Shown: in pieces, positions 1-10,049 of the stretch
Position numbering within the stretch: position 1 is the first letter of the stretch
How the letters are laid out: each line of letters begins with the position of its first letter
Assembly (NCBI RefSeq): GCF_018968705.1
Contig: NZ_CP076668.1
Coordinates: forward strand, 4,661,001 to 4,725,000
Source: Pseudomonas lijiangensis
GTDB lineage: Bacteria; Pseudomonadota; Gammaproteobacteria; Pseudomonadales; Pseudomonadaceae
DNA: 64,000 nucleotides
Reading direction: 5' to 3'
Notes under the pieces: model-generated
Told to the model about the DNA's origin: nothing
Database searches by the model: none
The model's input: only the letters and a program-made list of their open reading frames with translations
Translations under genes and position numbers: made by a program

Positions 1-327
1 GCTGTAACGGGTCATTTCGTCATCGAAGCGCAACGTGTTATAGCCAGAACCGCAGGTCCCGGGCGCTGACAACTCAGCGTGTACCCGCGTCATGAAGTCT
101 GCTTCGCAGAGCCCTTTCTCAGCCAGGCGTCCGGGCGTGATCCCGGTAATCATGCACGCGGCAGGGTGTGGCAGGATGTCGTCGGCGGGCTGGCAGTACA
201 GGTTTACCGGCGCGGCGATTTCATTGAGGTCGAAGTCGGTACGAATGCCGGCCATCTGCAATGGGCGATCATTGCGTGGATTGATACCGGTGGTTTCATA
301 GTCGTACCAGAAAATGCTGGAAGTCAC
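1..327 (-). CDS. sbcB: Exodeoxyribonuclease I, N-terminal 109 residues (runs off window start)
   Basis: The reverse strand reads from a GTG at 327 into a protein that opens TSSIFWYDYETTGINPRNDR, the signature N-terminus of exonuclease I. This is a DEDDh-family 3'-5' exonuclease of single-stranded DNA that works in recombination and mismatch repair. The D-x-E of motif ExoI (YDYET) supplies two metal-binding acidic residues at positions 8 and 10. An in-frame TGA lies upstream of the GTG and no ATG is available between them, so GTG is the start. The 3' part of the gene lies outside the window. It is divergent from the RDD gene at 456, and the 128 bp between them must hold both promoters. In P. 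aeruginosa sbcB lies next to the same membrane cluster (from memory). Confidence 0.93.
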   Translation of the reverse strand, partial: MTSSIFWYDYETTGINPRNDRPLQMAGIRTDFDLNEIAAPVNLYCQPADDILPHPAACMITGITPGRLAEKGLCEADFMTRVHAELSAPGTCGSGYNTLRFDDEMTRYS

Positions 328-455
328 GGGCTGATCCTGAACAAAAGACCAATAAAGTGTAGGTCTTCAGGCATGCCTGTGGCGAATGCCTTGTTGCGCA
401 CCACTGCCGTGCTCGATAGCATCACAAATCGCTTTCAGGTGCCCTGCCCCCGACA

Positions 456-1181
456 ATGTCCTCGCCTCCAGCCTCGCCAAGGAATGCAGCGCCGCCCGCG
501 CCCCTGGATACCCGCATCGGGATCGAGACCCCGGAAGGCATCGATCTGGTCATTCGTCCGGCCGGCCTCATGCCCCGCGCATTGGCCTTCGGAATCGACC
601 TGAGCATCCGCGTGCTGGTTATCGGCGCACTCCTCCTGTTTTTTCAGCTGTTCGACAAGCTCGGTACAGGCCTGAGCTCCATCGCCATCTTTCTGGTGAC
701 CTGGTGGTACATGGTGCTGTTCGAAGTCCTGAACCAGGGCTGCACGCCGGGCAAGCGCATCATGGGGTTGCGGGTGGTTCATGACGACGGCACGCCCATC
801 GGCTGGGGATCGTCGCTGATCCGCAACCTGCTGCGCGTGGTCGATATGCTGCCCTTTGGCTACAGCGTCGGGGCCATCAGTTGCCTGAGTCATCCCCAGT
901 TCAAGCGCCTGGGCGATCTGGCAGCGGGAACCTGCGTGATCTATCGCGACGTACCGGTCCAGCGCCCGGTCCTGCCGCAGGCGGATCCGGTCATCGCGCC
1001 CTTTACCCTGACACTGGACGAACAGCGTGCCGTGCTGGATCTGGCAGAACGCCAGGGCGAACTCTCCGCCGCCCGCACTGCCGAACTGGCCAACATTCTC
1101 GCCGAGCCCTTGCACATCGCTCCCGACCAGGCGGTTAAACACATCAATGGCCTGGCCCGCGGCCTGCTGGGGCCGACATGA
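456..1181 (+). CDS. RDD family membrane protein
   Basis: A 241-residue protein with an N-terminal Pro/Ala-rich tail followed by an RDD domain. The family's Arg/Asp pair is visible as PRALAFGIDLSIR near residues 40-52. Two or three hydrophobic segments follow (about 50-67, 73-90 and 120-140), with the conserved GCTPGKRIMGLRV stretch near residues 92-105. RDD proteins are integral inner-membrane proteins, some of them ion antiporters; the role here is not known. It is the first gene of a tight cluster, and its stop overlaps the next start by 4 nt (ATGA at 1178-1181), which implies translational coupling. Its own ribosome-binding site is weak, so the ATG at 456 is the best rather than a certain start. 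Confidence 0.9.
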   Translation: MSSPPASPRNAAPPAPLDTRIGIETPEGIDLVIRPAGLMPRALAFGIDLSIRVLVIGALLLFFQLFDKLGTGLSSIAIFLVTWWYMVLFEVLNQGCTPGKRIMGLRVVHDDGTPIGWGSSLIRNLLRVVDMLPFGYSVGAISCLSHPQFKRLGDLAAGTCVIYRDVPVQRPVLPQADPVIAPFTLTLDEQRAVLDLAERQGELSAARTAELANILAEPLHIAPDQAVKHINGLARGLLGPT

Positions 1182-2158
1182 AACAGAGCCAGTTTGAAGC
1201 ACGACACCAGCCACACTGGCAGCTCTTCGGCGAGCGACTGGATGCACTTGAGCGTGGCAAGCACGATCCCGAAACCGGCGAAACCTTTGCCAGCGATTAC
1301 CGGCGAATCTGTCATCAGTTGGCACTGGCCAGAGAGCGTGGCTACAGCAGCCACCTGATCGACCCGTTGCAACAATTGGCAATGCGCGGCCATCAACAAC
1401 TCTATCGCCATCGCAGCAACCTCGCCGCGCAGTTCCTGAGTTTCATCCTCGCCGGGTTCCCGCGTCTGGTGCGCGAGCAATGGCACTTCGTGCTGGTCGC
1501 CAGCCTGCTGTTCTTCGGCAGTCTGATAGCCATGGGCGTGCTGGTGTATTTCTTTCCGGACCTGATCTACAGCATCGTCAGCCCGGCGCAGGTCAACGAC
1601 ATGGAAAGCATGTACGACCCCGCCGCCCGGCGCATCGGGCAGGCACTGGAGCGAGAGTCCAGCTCGGACTGGATGATGTTCGGCTACTACATCATGAACA
1701 ACATCGGCATCGCGTTTCAGACCTATGCCAGCGGGTTGCTGTTCGGCCTTGGCAGCCTGTTCTTCCTCCTGTTCAACGGCCTGATGATCGGTGCAGTTGC
1801 CGGGCACCTGACACAGATCGGCTTTGGCCAGACATTCTGGTCATTCGTGATCGGTCACGGAGCCTTTGAACTGACGGCGATTGCCCTGGCGGGTGCGGCG
1901 GGGCTGAAACTGGGTTGGGCCTTGCTGGCGCCGGGTCGCCTGACGCGCGCCGAAGCCTTGCGTCAGGCCGCACGAGTCAGTGTGCAACTGATCGGCGGTG
2001 TCATTCTGTTCCTGTTGATTGCGGCCTTTATAGAAGCCTACTGGTCATCCATGACCTGGCCCACGCCGCTGATCAAATACCTGGTGGGCGCTGCGCTCTG
2101 GGCCATGGTGATTGCCTATCTGACTCTGGCAGGACGGACAGCCCATGCGCCTGACTGA
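1178..2158 (+). CDS. Stage II sporulation protein M-like integral membrane protein
   Basis: A 326-residue membrane protein of the SpoIIM/DUF95 family. The first 90 residues are soluble and helical (QFEARHQPHWQLFGERLDAL). Several hydrophobic helices follow, at about residues 105-130, 178-210, 225-250 and 270-320, and the IGHGAFELTAIALAGAAGLKLG stretch is typical of the family. In non-sporulating proteobacteria the gene is always found with RDD, DUF4129, DUF4350, MoxR and DUF58 genes, as here, so the group probably forms one membrane-associated assembly served by the MoxR ATPase. That role is inference. It overlaps its upstream neighbour by 4 nt and the next gene by 14 nt. Confidence 0.88.
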   Translation: MKQSQFEARHQPHWQLFGERLDALERGKHDPETGETFASDYRRICHQLALARERGYSSHLIDPLQQLAMRGHQQLYRHRSNLAAQFLSFILAGFPRLVREQWHFVLVASLLFFGSLIAMGVLVYFFPDLIYSIVSPAQVNDMESMYDPAARRIGQALERESSSDWMMFGYYIMNNIGIAFQTYASGLLFGLGSLFFLLFNGLMIGAVAGHLTQIGFGQTFWSFVIGHGAFELTAIALAGAAGLKLGWALLAPGRLTRAEALRQAARVSVQLIGGVILFLLIAAFIEAYWSSMTWPTPLIKYLVGAALWAMVIAYLTLAGRTAHAPD

Positions 2159-3734
2159 CGCCAGCGTCACCATACGCCCGCGCAATCCCTGGGAAGCCAT
2201 GGACCTGGGCGTGTTGCTGGCTCGCGAGCACCGGGGCCTGCTGATGAGCAGTTGGGCCATCGTCACCCTGCCGTTCTTCGCGCTGCTGACCCTGTTGCTG
2301 TGGGATTACCCTTCGCTGGTGTTCTTTGTGTTCTGGTGGCTCAAACCGGTTTATGAACGCCTGCCGCTGCTGATTCTTTCAAAGGCATTGTTCGGCCCGG
2401 CGCCCACACTCAAGCAGGCGCTCCAGGGCTGGCCTGCGACCCTCAGGAACGAGTTGCTCCCCAGCCTGGTTTCGCGGCGCCTGAGCCCGAGCCGCAGTTT
2501 CCTGCTGCCGGTGCAACAACTGGAAAACCTGTCAGGTATCGAACGAAGCCAGCGCATCGCCCTGCTCAGCCAGAAAGACATGCGCGCCGCCCGCTGCCTG
2601 ACCATCCTCGGCAGCCACCTGGAATTTGCGCTATGGTTCGGCCTGATCCTGCTGTTCTATGCCTTCATTCCCCAGCAGATCGAACTCGACTGGCGCTGGT
2701 ACAGCATGCTCAATGCCAACGGCAGCTGGAACTGGCTGGAACACCTGAGCAATGCGCTGTATGCCTTGATGCTGGTGTTCTGGGGGCCGATCTATGTGTC
2801 CTGCGGATTCACCCTGTACCTCAATCGCCGCACCACGCTGGAGGCCTGGGATATCGAGCTGGTTTTCAGACGCCTGCGCCAACGCCTGACCGGCAGCGCC
2901 TATGTGGTGCTGATCGCTGCCGGTCTGGCCCTGTCTGCCTTGCCCACGCCGAGCTGGGCCGACGAACCCCAGAGCTACAGTTGCCCGCTGCCGGAGCTGG
3001 AACAAGACAGCAACGCCCAACCCTCCGCCGCCCCCGATACGCCACGCCTGACGCTTCAGGCCCTGACCAGCGAAGAAGCCAGAAAAGACATCCGGGCCCT
3101 GCTGCAACAGCCGCCGTTCAAGAATCCCAGGACCGTCACCGGCTGGCGCTTCCCGGAGCACAAGGATCCGGTTTCCCAGGCAAAGGCTGGCAACGAGACC
3201 ACCCTGCTCAAATGGCTGAACGGCTTGCTGAGATCGGCCGGCGTCATCGCCAACGTACTGGAAACGCTGCTCTGGGCCAGCGCCATCGCCCTGACCGGCT
3301 GGCTGATCTGGCGTTATCGCCTGTGGTTCAAGACCTTCGTCAGCCGCGGCAGCAGCAAACGCAAAACCCTGCGCGACAAACCCGAACAACTGTTCGGCCT
3401 GTCCGTCACGGCCCAGAGCCTGCCTGACGACATCGCCGCCCACGCGCAGCGACTCTGGGCCAGCCAGCCACGAGAAGCCTTAAGCCTGCTGTATCGCGGC
3501 CTGCTCAACCGCTTGCTGAGCGACTATCACCTGCCCCTCAAGAATGCCGACACCGAAGGCCAGGTGCTGGAACAGGTCGCAACACTCAACCAGCCACTGT
3601 TGAGCGAGTTCAGCCGCAGCCTGACCACCCATTGGCAAAACCTCGCTTACGGCCATCGTCTGCCGCCCGCTCATCTGCAACAGGAACTCTGCGACGGCTG
3701 GCGTAGACTGTTCGATGCCGGGGCAAAACGATGA
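2145..3734 (+). CDS. DUF4129 domain membrane protein
   Basis: A 529-residue protein with N-terminal hydrophobic helices (about residues 28-70, 160-180 and 205-225), a middle segment after a further helix near 255-275 (GSAYVVLIAAGLALSALPT) that looks periplasmic, another helix near 365-388, and a C-terminal cytoplasmic domain. That last domain carries the DUF4129 pattern (REALSLLYRGLLNRLLSDYHLPL and the ADTEGQVLEQV acidic segment). DUF4129 proteins accompany MoxR/DUF58 genes and are of unknown biochemical function. The start overlaps the preceding gene by 14 nt and the stop overlaps the DUF4350 gene by 4 nt, so these genes are one operon. Confidence 0.88.
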   Translation: MRLTDASVTIRPRNPWEAMDLGVLLAREHRGLLMSSWAIVTLPFFALLTLLLWDYPSLVFFVFWWLKPVYERLPLLILSKALFGPAPTLKQALQGWPATLRNELLPSLVSRRLSPSRSFLLPVQQLENLSGIERSQRIALLSQKDMRAARCLTILGSHLEFALWFGLILLFYAFIPQQIELDWRWYSMLNANGSWNWLEHLSNALYALMLVFWGPIYVSCGFTLYLNRRTTLEAWDIELVFRRLRQRLTGSAYVVLIAAGLALSALPTPSWADEPQSYSCPLPELEQDSNAQPSAAPDTPRLTLQALTSEEARKDIRALLQQPPFKNPRTVTGWRFPEHKDPVSQAKAGNETTLLKWLNGLLRSAGVIANVLETLLWASAIALTGWLIWRYRLWFKTFVSRGSSKRKTLRDKPEQLFGLSVTAQSLPDDIAAHAQRLWASQPREALSLLYRGLLNRLLSDYHLPLKNADTEGQVLEQVATLNQPLLSEFSRSLTTHWQNLAYGHRLPPAHLQQELCDGWRRLFDAGAKR

Positions 3735-4960
3735 GCCGGCGCAAGCAGATACTGATCGGCCTGCTAGTGCTCGTGGCGCTGGTGCTGGGCGGTGTTTATT
3801 CCTTTAAGCATCTTGAGCCCTATGAGGAAGTCATCGATCAGGGGCCTTCGCCGGAAGTCGCGGCCAATCCGTATCTGGCGGCCGAACACTTCCTGCGCCA
3901 GCGCGCCCCCGGGGTCAACACCACCCGCAACCTGATTGAGCTACCCGATGTCAGCCAGCAGTCACAAACGCTCTTGCTGCTCGACAGTCGCGAAAACATG
4001 ACGCCTGCCCAGGTCGAACGGCTGCTGGACTGGGCCAGATCCGGCGGTCACCTGTTGTTCGTCGCCGAGCAGATATGGGATGAGAAAAAGAACCGCAGCG
4101 GCGACCTGCTGCTGGACCGGATCGAGATCCGCCAATACTTCACCCGGGACATCAAGCTGCAGGATCGCGAAGAGGAACGACTGGAAAGCGATGCGCTCCC
4201 CAAACCGCCGATTCCACTGATCGCCCCCCGAACCACCAAACCGACCATGCGCTGGCCGGAACTGACGCGCCTGTATCTGGAAAACGAAAAAGAACCGGCC
4301 TACATGAGCTTCAACCCGGCCTTCCACCTGGAAGACCCGCAGGATCATGCCCAGTCATGGGCCAACAGCGCCGACGCCACGCACATGATGCAAATGGTCT
4401 ACGGCAAGGGGTTGATCACCGTGGTCACGGATTCCGACCTGTGGAAAAACCGCGCCATCACCCGCTACGACAACGCCTGGCTGCTTTGGTACCTCACTCA
4501 GGACAGCGCGGTGACCATGGTCCTGGAAACCGGCCATGACAATCTGGCGAGCCTGTTGCTGCGCAACTTCCCGCTGGCGCTGGTGACACTTGCGCTGCTG
4601 CTCGGCCTGACGCTCTGGCATGCAGGCCTGCGCGAAGGCCCGTTGCAAGCACCCGCTGCACGAGGTCGGCGTCAACTGGCCGAACACCTGCGCGCCAGTG
4701 CCGATTTTGTACGCCGACGCAGCGGCCATCAGGCCCTGATCAAAAGCCTGCAAACAGACATCCTGCGCCGCGCCCGCCAACGTCATCCCGGCTTCGAAAG
4801 ACTGGGCGTGACCGACCAATGGCAAGTCCTGGCGCGCCTGACCCGCCAACCCACCAGCGCCATCAGCGACGCCCTGCGACCAAGGCCCAGCCAACGGATG
4901 TCCAGTGCCGAATTCACACGGCAGGTTGCTCATCTGCAGAGTCTCAGGAATGCCTTGTGA
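3731..4960 (+). CDS. DUF4350 domain membrane-anchored protein
   Basis: A 409-residue protein with an N-terminal membrane anchor (residues 5-25, ILIGLLVLVALVLGGVYSF), a large probably periplasmic domain and a second hydrophobic helix near residues 280-300 (LALVTLALLLGLTLWHAG). The globular part contains the DUF4350 core, with PYLAAEHFLR at the start and LLLDSRENMTPAQVERLLDW, a glutamine-amidotransferase-like fold element without obvious catalytic residues. It closes the first half of the MoxR-associated cluster. In other pseudomonads moxR normally follows directly (from memory). Here the hmp-nmo pair lies between, and the NorR-type sites begin only 9 bp after this gene's stop. Confidence 0.86.
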   Translation: MSRRKQILIGLLVLVALVLGGVYSFKHLEPYEEVIDQGPSPEVAANPYLAAEHFLRQRAPGVNTTRNLIELPDVSQQSQTLLLLDSRENMTPAQVERLLDWARSGGHLLFVAEQIWDEKKNRSGDLLLDRIEIRQYFTRDIKLQDREEERLESDALPKPPIPLIAPRTTKPTMRWPELTRLYLENEKEPAYMSFNPAFHLEDPQDHAQSWANSADATHMMQMVYGKGLITVVTDSDLWKNRAITRYDNAWLLWYLTQDSAVTMVLETGHDNLASLLLRNFPLALVTLALLLGLTLWHAGLREGPLQAPAARGRRQLAEHLRASADFVRRRSGHQALIKSLQTDILRRARQRHPGFERLGVTDQWQVLARLTRQPTSAISDALRPRPSQRMSSAEFTRQVAHLQSLRNAL

Positions 4961-4968
4961 GCGAACGA

Positions 4969-5022
4969 GTCAAATTGACCTCACACACCCAAAAAGAGTC
5001 ATTATGACCAAGTCATAAAGAC
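4969..5022 (+). promoter_or_regulatory. Three NorR/FhpR-type enhancer sites
   Basis: Three copies of the NorR core GTCA-N3-TGAC (general form GT-N7-AC) are visible: GTCAAATTGAC at 4969-4979, GTCATTATGAC at 4998-5008 and GTCATAAAGAC at 5012-5022, the last with one mismatch. The second and third are also halves of a 13-bp inverted repeat (4996-5008 against 5012-5024, one mismatch, 3-bp spacer). NorR is the nitric-oxide-sensing sigma-54 activator, and E. coli norVW is also preceded by three such sites. The array ends 43 bp before the sigma-54 promoter of hmp, a normal distance for an enhancer. The regulator gene itself is not in the window. Confidence 0.72.
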
Positions 5023-5064
5023 TCCACCCCCGCCTTTCGAGCCAGTTTTACACGGTTTTTCTGC

Positions 5065-5080
5065 TGGCATAGCTGTTGCT
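5065..5080 (+). promoter_or_regulatory. Sigma-54 (-24/-12) promoter of hmp
   Basis: TGGCATAGCTGTTGCT matches every fixed position of the RpoN consensus TGGCAYRNNNNTTGCW. It lies 36 bp before the hmp start at 5116, which leaves room for a short leader. Together with the upstream NorR-type sites it indicates NO-dependent, RpoN-dependent expression of the flavohemoglobin. Confidence 0.8.
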
Positions 5081-5115
5081 ATGTCAGTCACACCAACCGA
5101 ATGACTGGAGTCCAC

Positions 5116-6303
5116 ATGCTCACCCCATCGCAGCGCGACATTATCAAGGCGACCGTTCCTCTCCTGGAAACGGGTGGCGAAGCACTGACCACACACTTCT
5201 ACACCATCATGCTGGCCGGGCACCCGGAAGTTCGCCCTCTGTTCAATCAAGCCCATCAGGCAAACGGAACGCAGCCCAGGGCGCTGGCGAACGGCGTGCT
5301 GATGTATGCCAAAAATATTGATCGTCTGGAGAACCTGGGGCCGCTTGCTGGCCAGATCGTGAACAAACACGTGGCTCTGCAGATCCTTCCTGAACACTAC
5401 CCGATCGTCGGTGCCTGTCTGTTACGCGCTATCCGGGAAGTGCTGGGTGAAGAAATCGCCACGGATGAGGTGATTGCGGCATGGGCGGCGGCCTATCAGC
5501 AACTGGCCGATATCCTGATCGATGCCGAAGAGGGAATGTACGAAAGCATCGCTTCGGCTCCTGGCGGCTGGCGAGGGGGCCGACCGTTCAAGGTGTCCGC
5601 AAAGATTCCTGAAAGCAGCGAGATCACGTCGTTCTACCTTGAACCGGTCGACGGCAAGCCTGTTGTGGCGCACAAGGCAGGCCAATACATCGGGGTTCGC
5701 CTGAACGTGGACGGCACGGAGGTTCGCAGGAACTACTCGCTCTCGGCACCTGCCAGCGGCTCAGGTCTGCGTATCAGCGTCAAACGCGAACCCGGCGGCG
5801 TTGCGTCCAACTATCTACATGATCAGGTGATTGCCGGAGCGGTACTGGAGCTGTTTCCGCCTGCGGGTAATTTCACCCTGACTGAAGGCACCAAACCCCT
5901 GGTACTGATCAGCGGCGGCGTCGGGATCACTCCGACCCTCGCCATGGCTGAAACGGCGCTGAACGCCGGTAACCGGCAGGTCGTGTTTATCCACTACGCG
6001 CGCAATGCCAAAGCACAGGCGTTCCAGAAGGTGCTGGAGGACTGGCAGGAACGCTTCCCGCTTTTCAAGGCCAATGTGGTCCACAGCGAACTGGACCCCG
6101 GAGTGGAAAAACGCCCGAGCGCCGTGGGCATGCCTTCGATCGAACACTTGCAGAAGTGGCTGCCCGCCGACAGGGACCTGGATGTGTATTTCCTGGGGCC
6201 AAAACCTTTCATGGCCTTCATGAAACGGTCCCTTCAGGAGCTGGGAGTACCACAAGACCAGATGCACTACGAATTCTTCGGCCCTGCTGAAGCCTTGGTC
6301 TAG
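5116..6303 (+). CDS. hmp: Flavohemoglobin / nitric oxide dioxygenase
   Basis: A 395-residue protein with a globin domain (1-140) followed by a ferredoxin-NADP reductase-like FAD domain and an NAD domain. It oxidises NO to nitrate with O2 and NAD(P)H in the cytoplasm. The proximal heme ligand is His85 (NKHVALQ), the position it has in E. coli Hmp. The FAD motif RRNYS is near residue 202, the NAD-binding GGVGITPT near 267, and EFFGP at the C-terminus closes the flavin pocket. I start at ATG 5116 (LTPSQRD), which has GGAG five bases upstream, rather than at the in-frame ATG 5101, which has none. A sigma-54 promoter and NorR-type sites precede it, and the nitronate monooxygenase gene follows after 61 bp, probably co-transcribed. 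Confidence 0.96.
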   Translation: MLTPSQRDIIKATVPLLETGGEALTTHFYTIMLAGHPEVRPLFNQAHQANGTQPRALANGVLMYAKNIDRLENLGPLAGQIVNKHVALQILPEHYPIVGACLLRAIREVLGEEIATDEVIAAWAAAYQQLADILIDAEEGMYESIASAPGGWRGGRPFKVSAKIPESSEITSFYLEPVDGKPVVAHKAGQYIGVRLNVDGTEVRRNYSLSAPASGSGLRISVKREPGGVASNYLHDQVIAGAVLELFPPAGNFTLTEGTKPLVLISGGVGITPTLAMAETALNAGNRQVVFIHYARNAKAQAFQKVLEDWQERFPLFKANVVHSELDPGVEKRPSAVGMPSIEHLQKWLPADRDLDVYFLGPKPFMAFMKRSLQELGVPQDQMHYEFFGPAEALV

Positions 6304-6364
6304 AGCCCCCCGCAAGACGGCACATTGACCGAAAGCCAACACAACGCAGACAGGTAGGTGAAAC

Positions 6365-7486
6365 GTGCAAAAAACAGCATTTTCGTCTCTGCTCGGTATT
6401 GAGCACCCCATTATCCAGGCACCGATGGTGGGGGTTTCCACCCCTGCATTAGCTGCCGCCGTGTCCAATGCTGGCGCATTAGGCTCCATCGGTTTGGGGG
6501 CCAGTAATGTCGATCAGGGGCGGGATCTGATCAGGCAGACAAGATCGCTGACCGACAAGCCCTTTAACGTCAATATGTTTTGCCATCGCCCGGCAACATT
6601 CGATCAGGCGAGAAACGATACCTGGCTGGCACATATAGCGACCACGTTTGCAGAGTTTGAAGCTGTGGCGCCTCAAACGCTGCGGGAGATATACAAGAGC
6701 TTCGTTGATGATCGGGCGATGCTGGAAATGCTTCTGGAGGAGCGGCCAGCCGTCGTCAGCTTTCATTTCGGCGTGCCTTCACACACATGGATCACCGAGC
6801 TCAAGGCAGCGGGAATCTTCACCATGGGATGCTCGACAACCCTGGCTGAAGCCAGAGAGCTTGAAAACGCAGGTGTTCAGGCGATTGTCGCCCAAGGCCA
6901 CGAAGCGGGAGGCCATCGAGGTGTTTTTGATGATGCTCCGGGCCAGGACCATCAGATGGGGCTCTTCGCTCTCTTGCGTATCATCACTTCAGCGGTGGAC
7001 CTGCCTGTGATTGCCGCTGGAGGCATCATGGACGGCGCAGGAATCAACGCAGCCATGACCCTCGGCGCTCACGCCTGCCAGCTGGGTACGGCTTTTATCC
7101 TGTGCCCCGAGTCTTCTGCGACTCAGGAACACCGAAAAATACTCAAGACAGCCAAAGCCCACGAGACACGTATTACCAGCTATATCTCGGGACGACCTGC
7201 CCGTGGCATTTCCAACCGTTTGTACCTTGAGTCTCAGGTTGAAAAAGTCCCGTTACCGGCTGAATACCCTCTCGCCTATGACGTTGCAAAGGCTTTGCAC
7301 GCGGCGGCCAGCGCTAAAGGCTGCCACGAGTTTGCAGCTCAATGGGCAGGTCAAGGCGCTCCGCTGGCCAGAGAGTTACCCGCAGCGGCCCTGATACAAA
7401 CACTCGTCGCAGAGATGCGTCAGGTATCACCTCTTACTGCGCAAATCTGCTGTGCCCCGTTAACCGAAACTCAACAAAACCTCTGA
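6365..7486 (+). CDS. Nitronate monooxygenase (2-nitropropane dioxygenase family)
   Basis: A 373-residue FMN-dependent TIM-barrel enzyme of the nitronate monooxygenase family. These enzymes oxidise alkyl nitronates, including the toxin propionate-3-nitronate, to carbonyl compounds and nitrite. The N-terminal [20 protein letters not shown], the GHEAGGHRG loop with the probable catalytic His184, and the phosphate-binding AAGGI and [12 protein letters not shown] segments are all present, as expected for class I enzymes. The start is GTG at 6365 with AGGTG seven bases upstream. It lies 61 bp after hmp on the same strand without a visible terminator, so both probably respond to nitrosative stress. 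No hairpin terminator is obvious in the 112 bp before moxR. Confidence 0.9.
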   Translation: MQKTAFSSLLGIEHPIIQAPMVGVSTPALAAAVSNAGALGSIGLGASNVDQGRDLIRQTRSLTDKPFNVNMFCHRPATFDQARNDTWLAHIATTFAEFEAVAPQTLREIYKSFVDDRAMLEMLLEERPAVVSFHFGVPSHTWITELKAAGIFTMGCSTTLAEARELENAGVQAIVAQGHEAGGHRGVFDDAPGQDHQMGLFALLRIITSAVDLPVIAAGGIMDGAGINAAMTLGAHACQLGTAFILCPESSATQEHRKILKTAKAHETRITSYISGRPARGISNRLYLESQVEKVPLPAEYPLAYDVAKALHAAASAKGCHEFAAQWAGQGAPLARELPAAALIQTLVAEMRQVSPLTAQICCAPLTETQQNL

Positions 7487-7598
7487 CGAACACTCGACAT
7501 CGAGAGCTATGATGGGATTGCCGTTGCGAAGGTCAGTCGTCACTTACCCTCTCCAACTCTGGAAAACTGAAAGGTCAGATAAGGTAAGCAGCTGATTT

Positions 7599-8695
<1,097 letters not shown>

Positions 8696-8699
<4 letters not shown>

Positions 8700-10039
8700 A
8701 ACAGGCATTCAGGCCATCGATACGGTTGCTGTACTGGTTCGGCGGGCTCGCGGGGGTTGCCTTGTTGCATGGCAGCCTCAAGGCGCTGGGTGTCGATCTG
8801 CCTCAACAGATCACCACCCTCTTCCGGGCCGCATTACTGGGCCTGATCGGCACGAGCCTGTTCGACCTCGTTCGCCTTGCGCGTCTGCCCTCACCCAGCG
8901 TGCAGCGCCAGTTGCCGGGCAGCCTGGCACTGGGGCGCTGGAGCGAAGTGCGGCTGGATATCGAGCATTCATCTGCGAATCCTCTAGCCTTGCAGGTGTT
9001 CGATCACATACCCGACGGCCTGGAATTTGAAAACATGCCGCTGTCGGTCACCCTGGCCAGCGGCGAAAAAGTCCAGGCGGGTTATCGCCTTCGTCCTGTG
9101 AAGCGTGGGCAATTCGTCTTCGAGCACTGCGAAGTCAACCTGCCCAGCCGATTGGGCCTGTGGTCGGCACGCCGCTACCTGCCAGTGTCTGGCAGTACCC
9201 GCGTCTACCCGGATTTCGCCAGGCTGTATGGCGGGCAGTTGCTGGCTGTGGATAACTGGCTCAGCCAGATCGGCGTGCATCAACGTCAGCGTCGTGGACT
9301 GGGGCTGGAATTCAATCAATTGCGTGAATTTCGCGAAGGCGACAGCCTGCGGCAGATCGACTGGAAAGCCACTGCCCGGCAACGCACGCCCATTGCCCGT
9401 GAATATCAGGACGAGCGCGACCAGCAGATCATCCTCATGCTCGACTGCGGCCGACGCATGCGCAGCCAGGATGGCGACCTCTCGCATTTCGATCACAGCC
9501 TCAACGCCTGCCTGTTACTCAGCTACGTCGCCTTGCGCCAGGGTGACGCCGTGGGGCTGACGACCTTTGCCGGCGATCAGCAACGCTATCTGGCCCCCGT
9601 CAAAGGGCAGAGCCATTTGAATCTGCTGCTCAACACGGTTTATGACCTGCAAAGCACTCAGCATGCAGCCGACTACAGCGCGGCGGTGCGTCAGGTGCTG
9701 GCACGGCAGAAACGCCGGGCTCTGGTGATTCTGGTGACCAATCTGCGCGATGAAGACGATGAGGAATTACCGGCAGCCGTGAAGCAGCTCAGCCGTCATC
9801 ATCGGGTATTGGTGGCCAGTCTGCGGGAGGAGGTACTGGATAGCCTGCGTCAATCGTCGGTACAGACCTACGATCAGGCACTGGCTTATTGCGGGACAAT
9901 CGACTTCGGCAATGCAAGGGCCGGTCTCCATGAACGCCTGGCAGCCCAGGGCATACCGGTCATGGATGTGCGCCCAGCAGAACTGGGCGCACAACTGGTC
10001 ACTCGCTACTTGAGCTGGAAGAAAGCCGGAACACTGTAA
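8696..10039 (+). CDS. DUF58 domain-containing membrane protein
   Basis: A 447-residue protein with two N-terminal hydrophobic segments (about residues 10-25 and 40-60), a beta-rich middle region, and the DUF58 signature GLGLEFNQLREFREGDSLRQ followed by IDWKATAR near residues 200-230. A von Willebrand A-like domain follows, with a metal-site-like start (IILMLDCGRRM) in which DxS is replaced by DCG. DUF58 proteins pair with MoxR ATPases, and the 4-nt overlap with moxR shows coupling here. The role in envelope or stress physiology is inferred from family context only. It ends 10 bp from the convergent PilZ gene. Confidence 0.92.
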
Positions 10040-10049
10040 ATTGCCTGCG

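Noticed and set aside
435..1382. A 315-codon minus-strand frame across the RDD and SpoIIM genes
   Set aside because: Antisense shadow; the plus-strand genes show family signatures and coupled starts.
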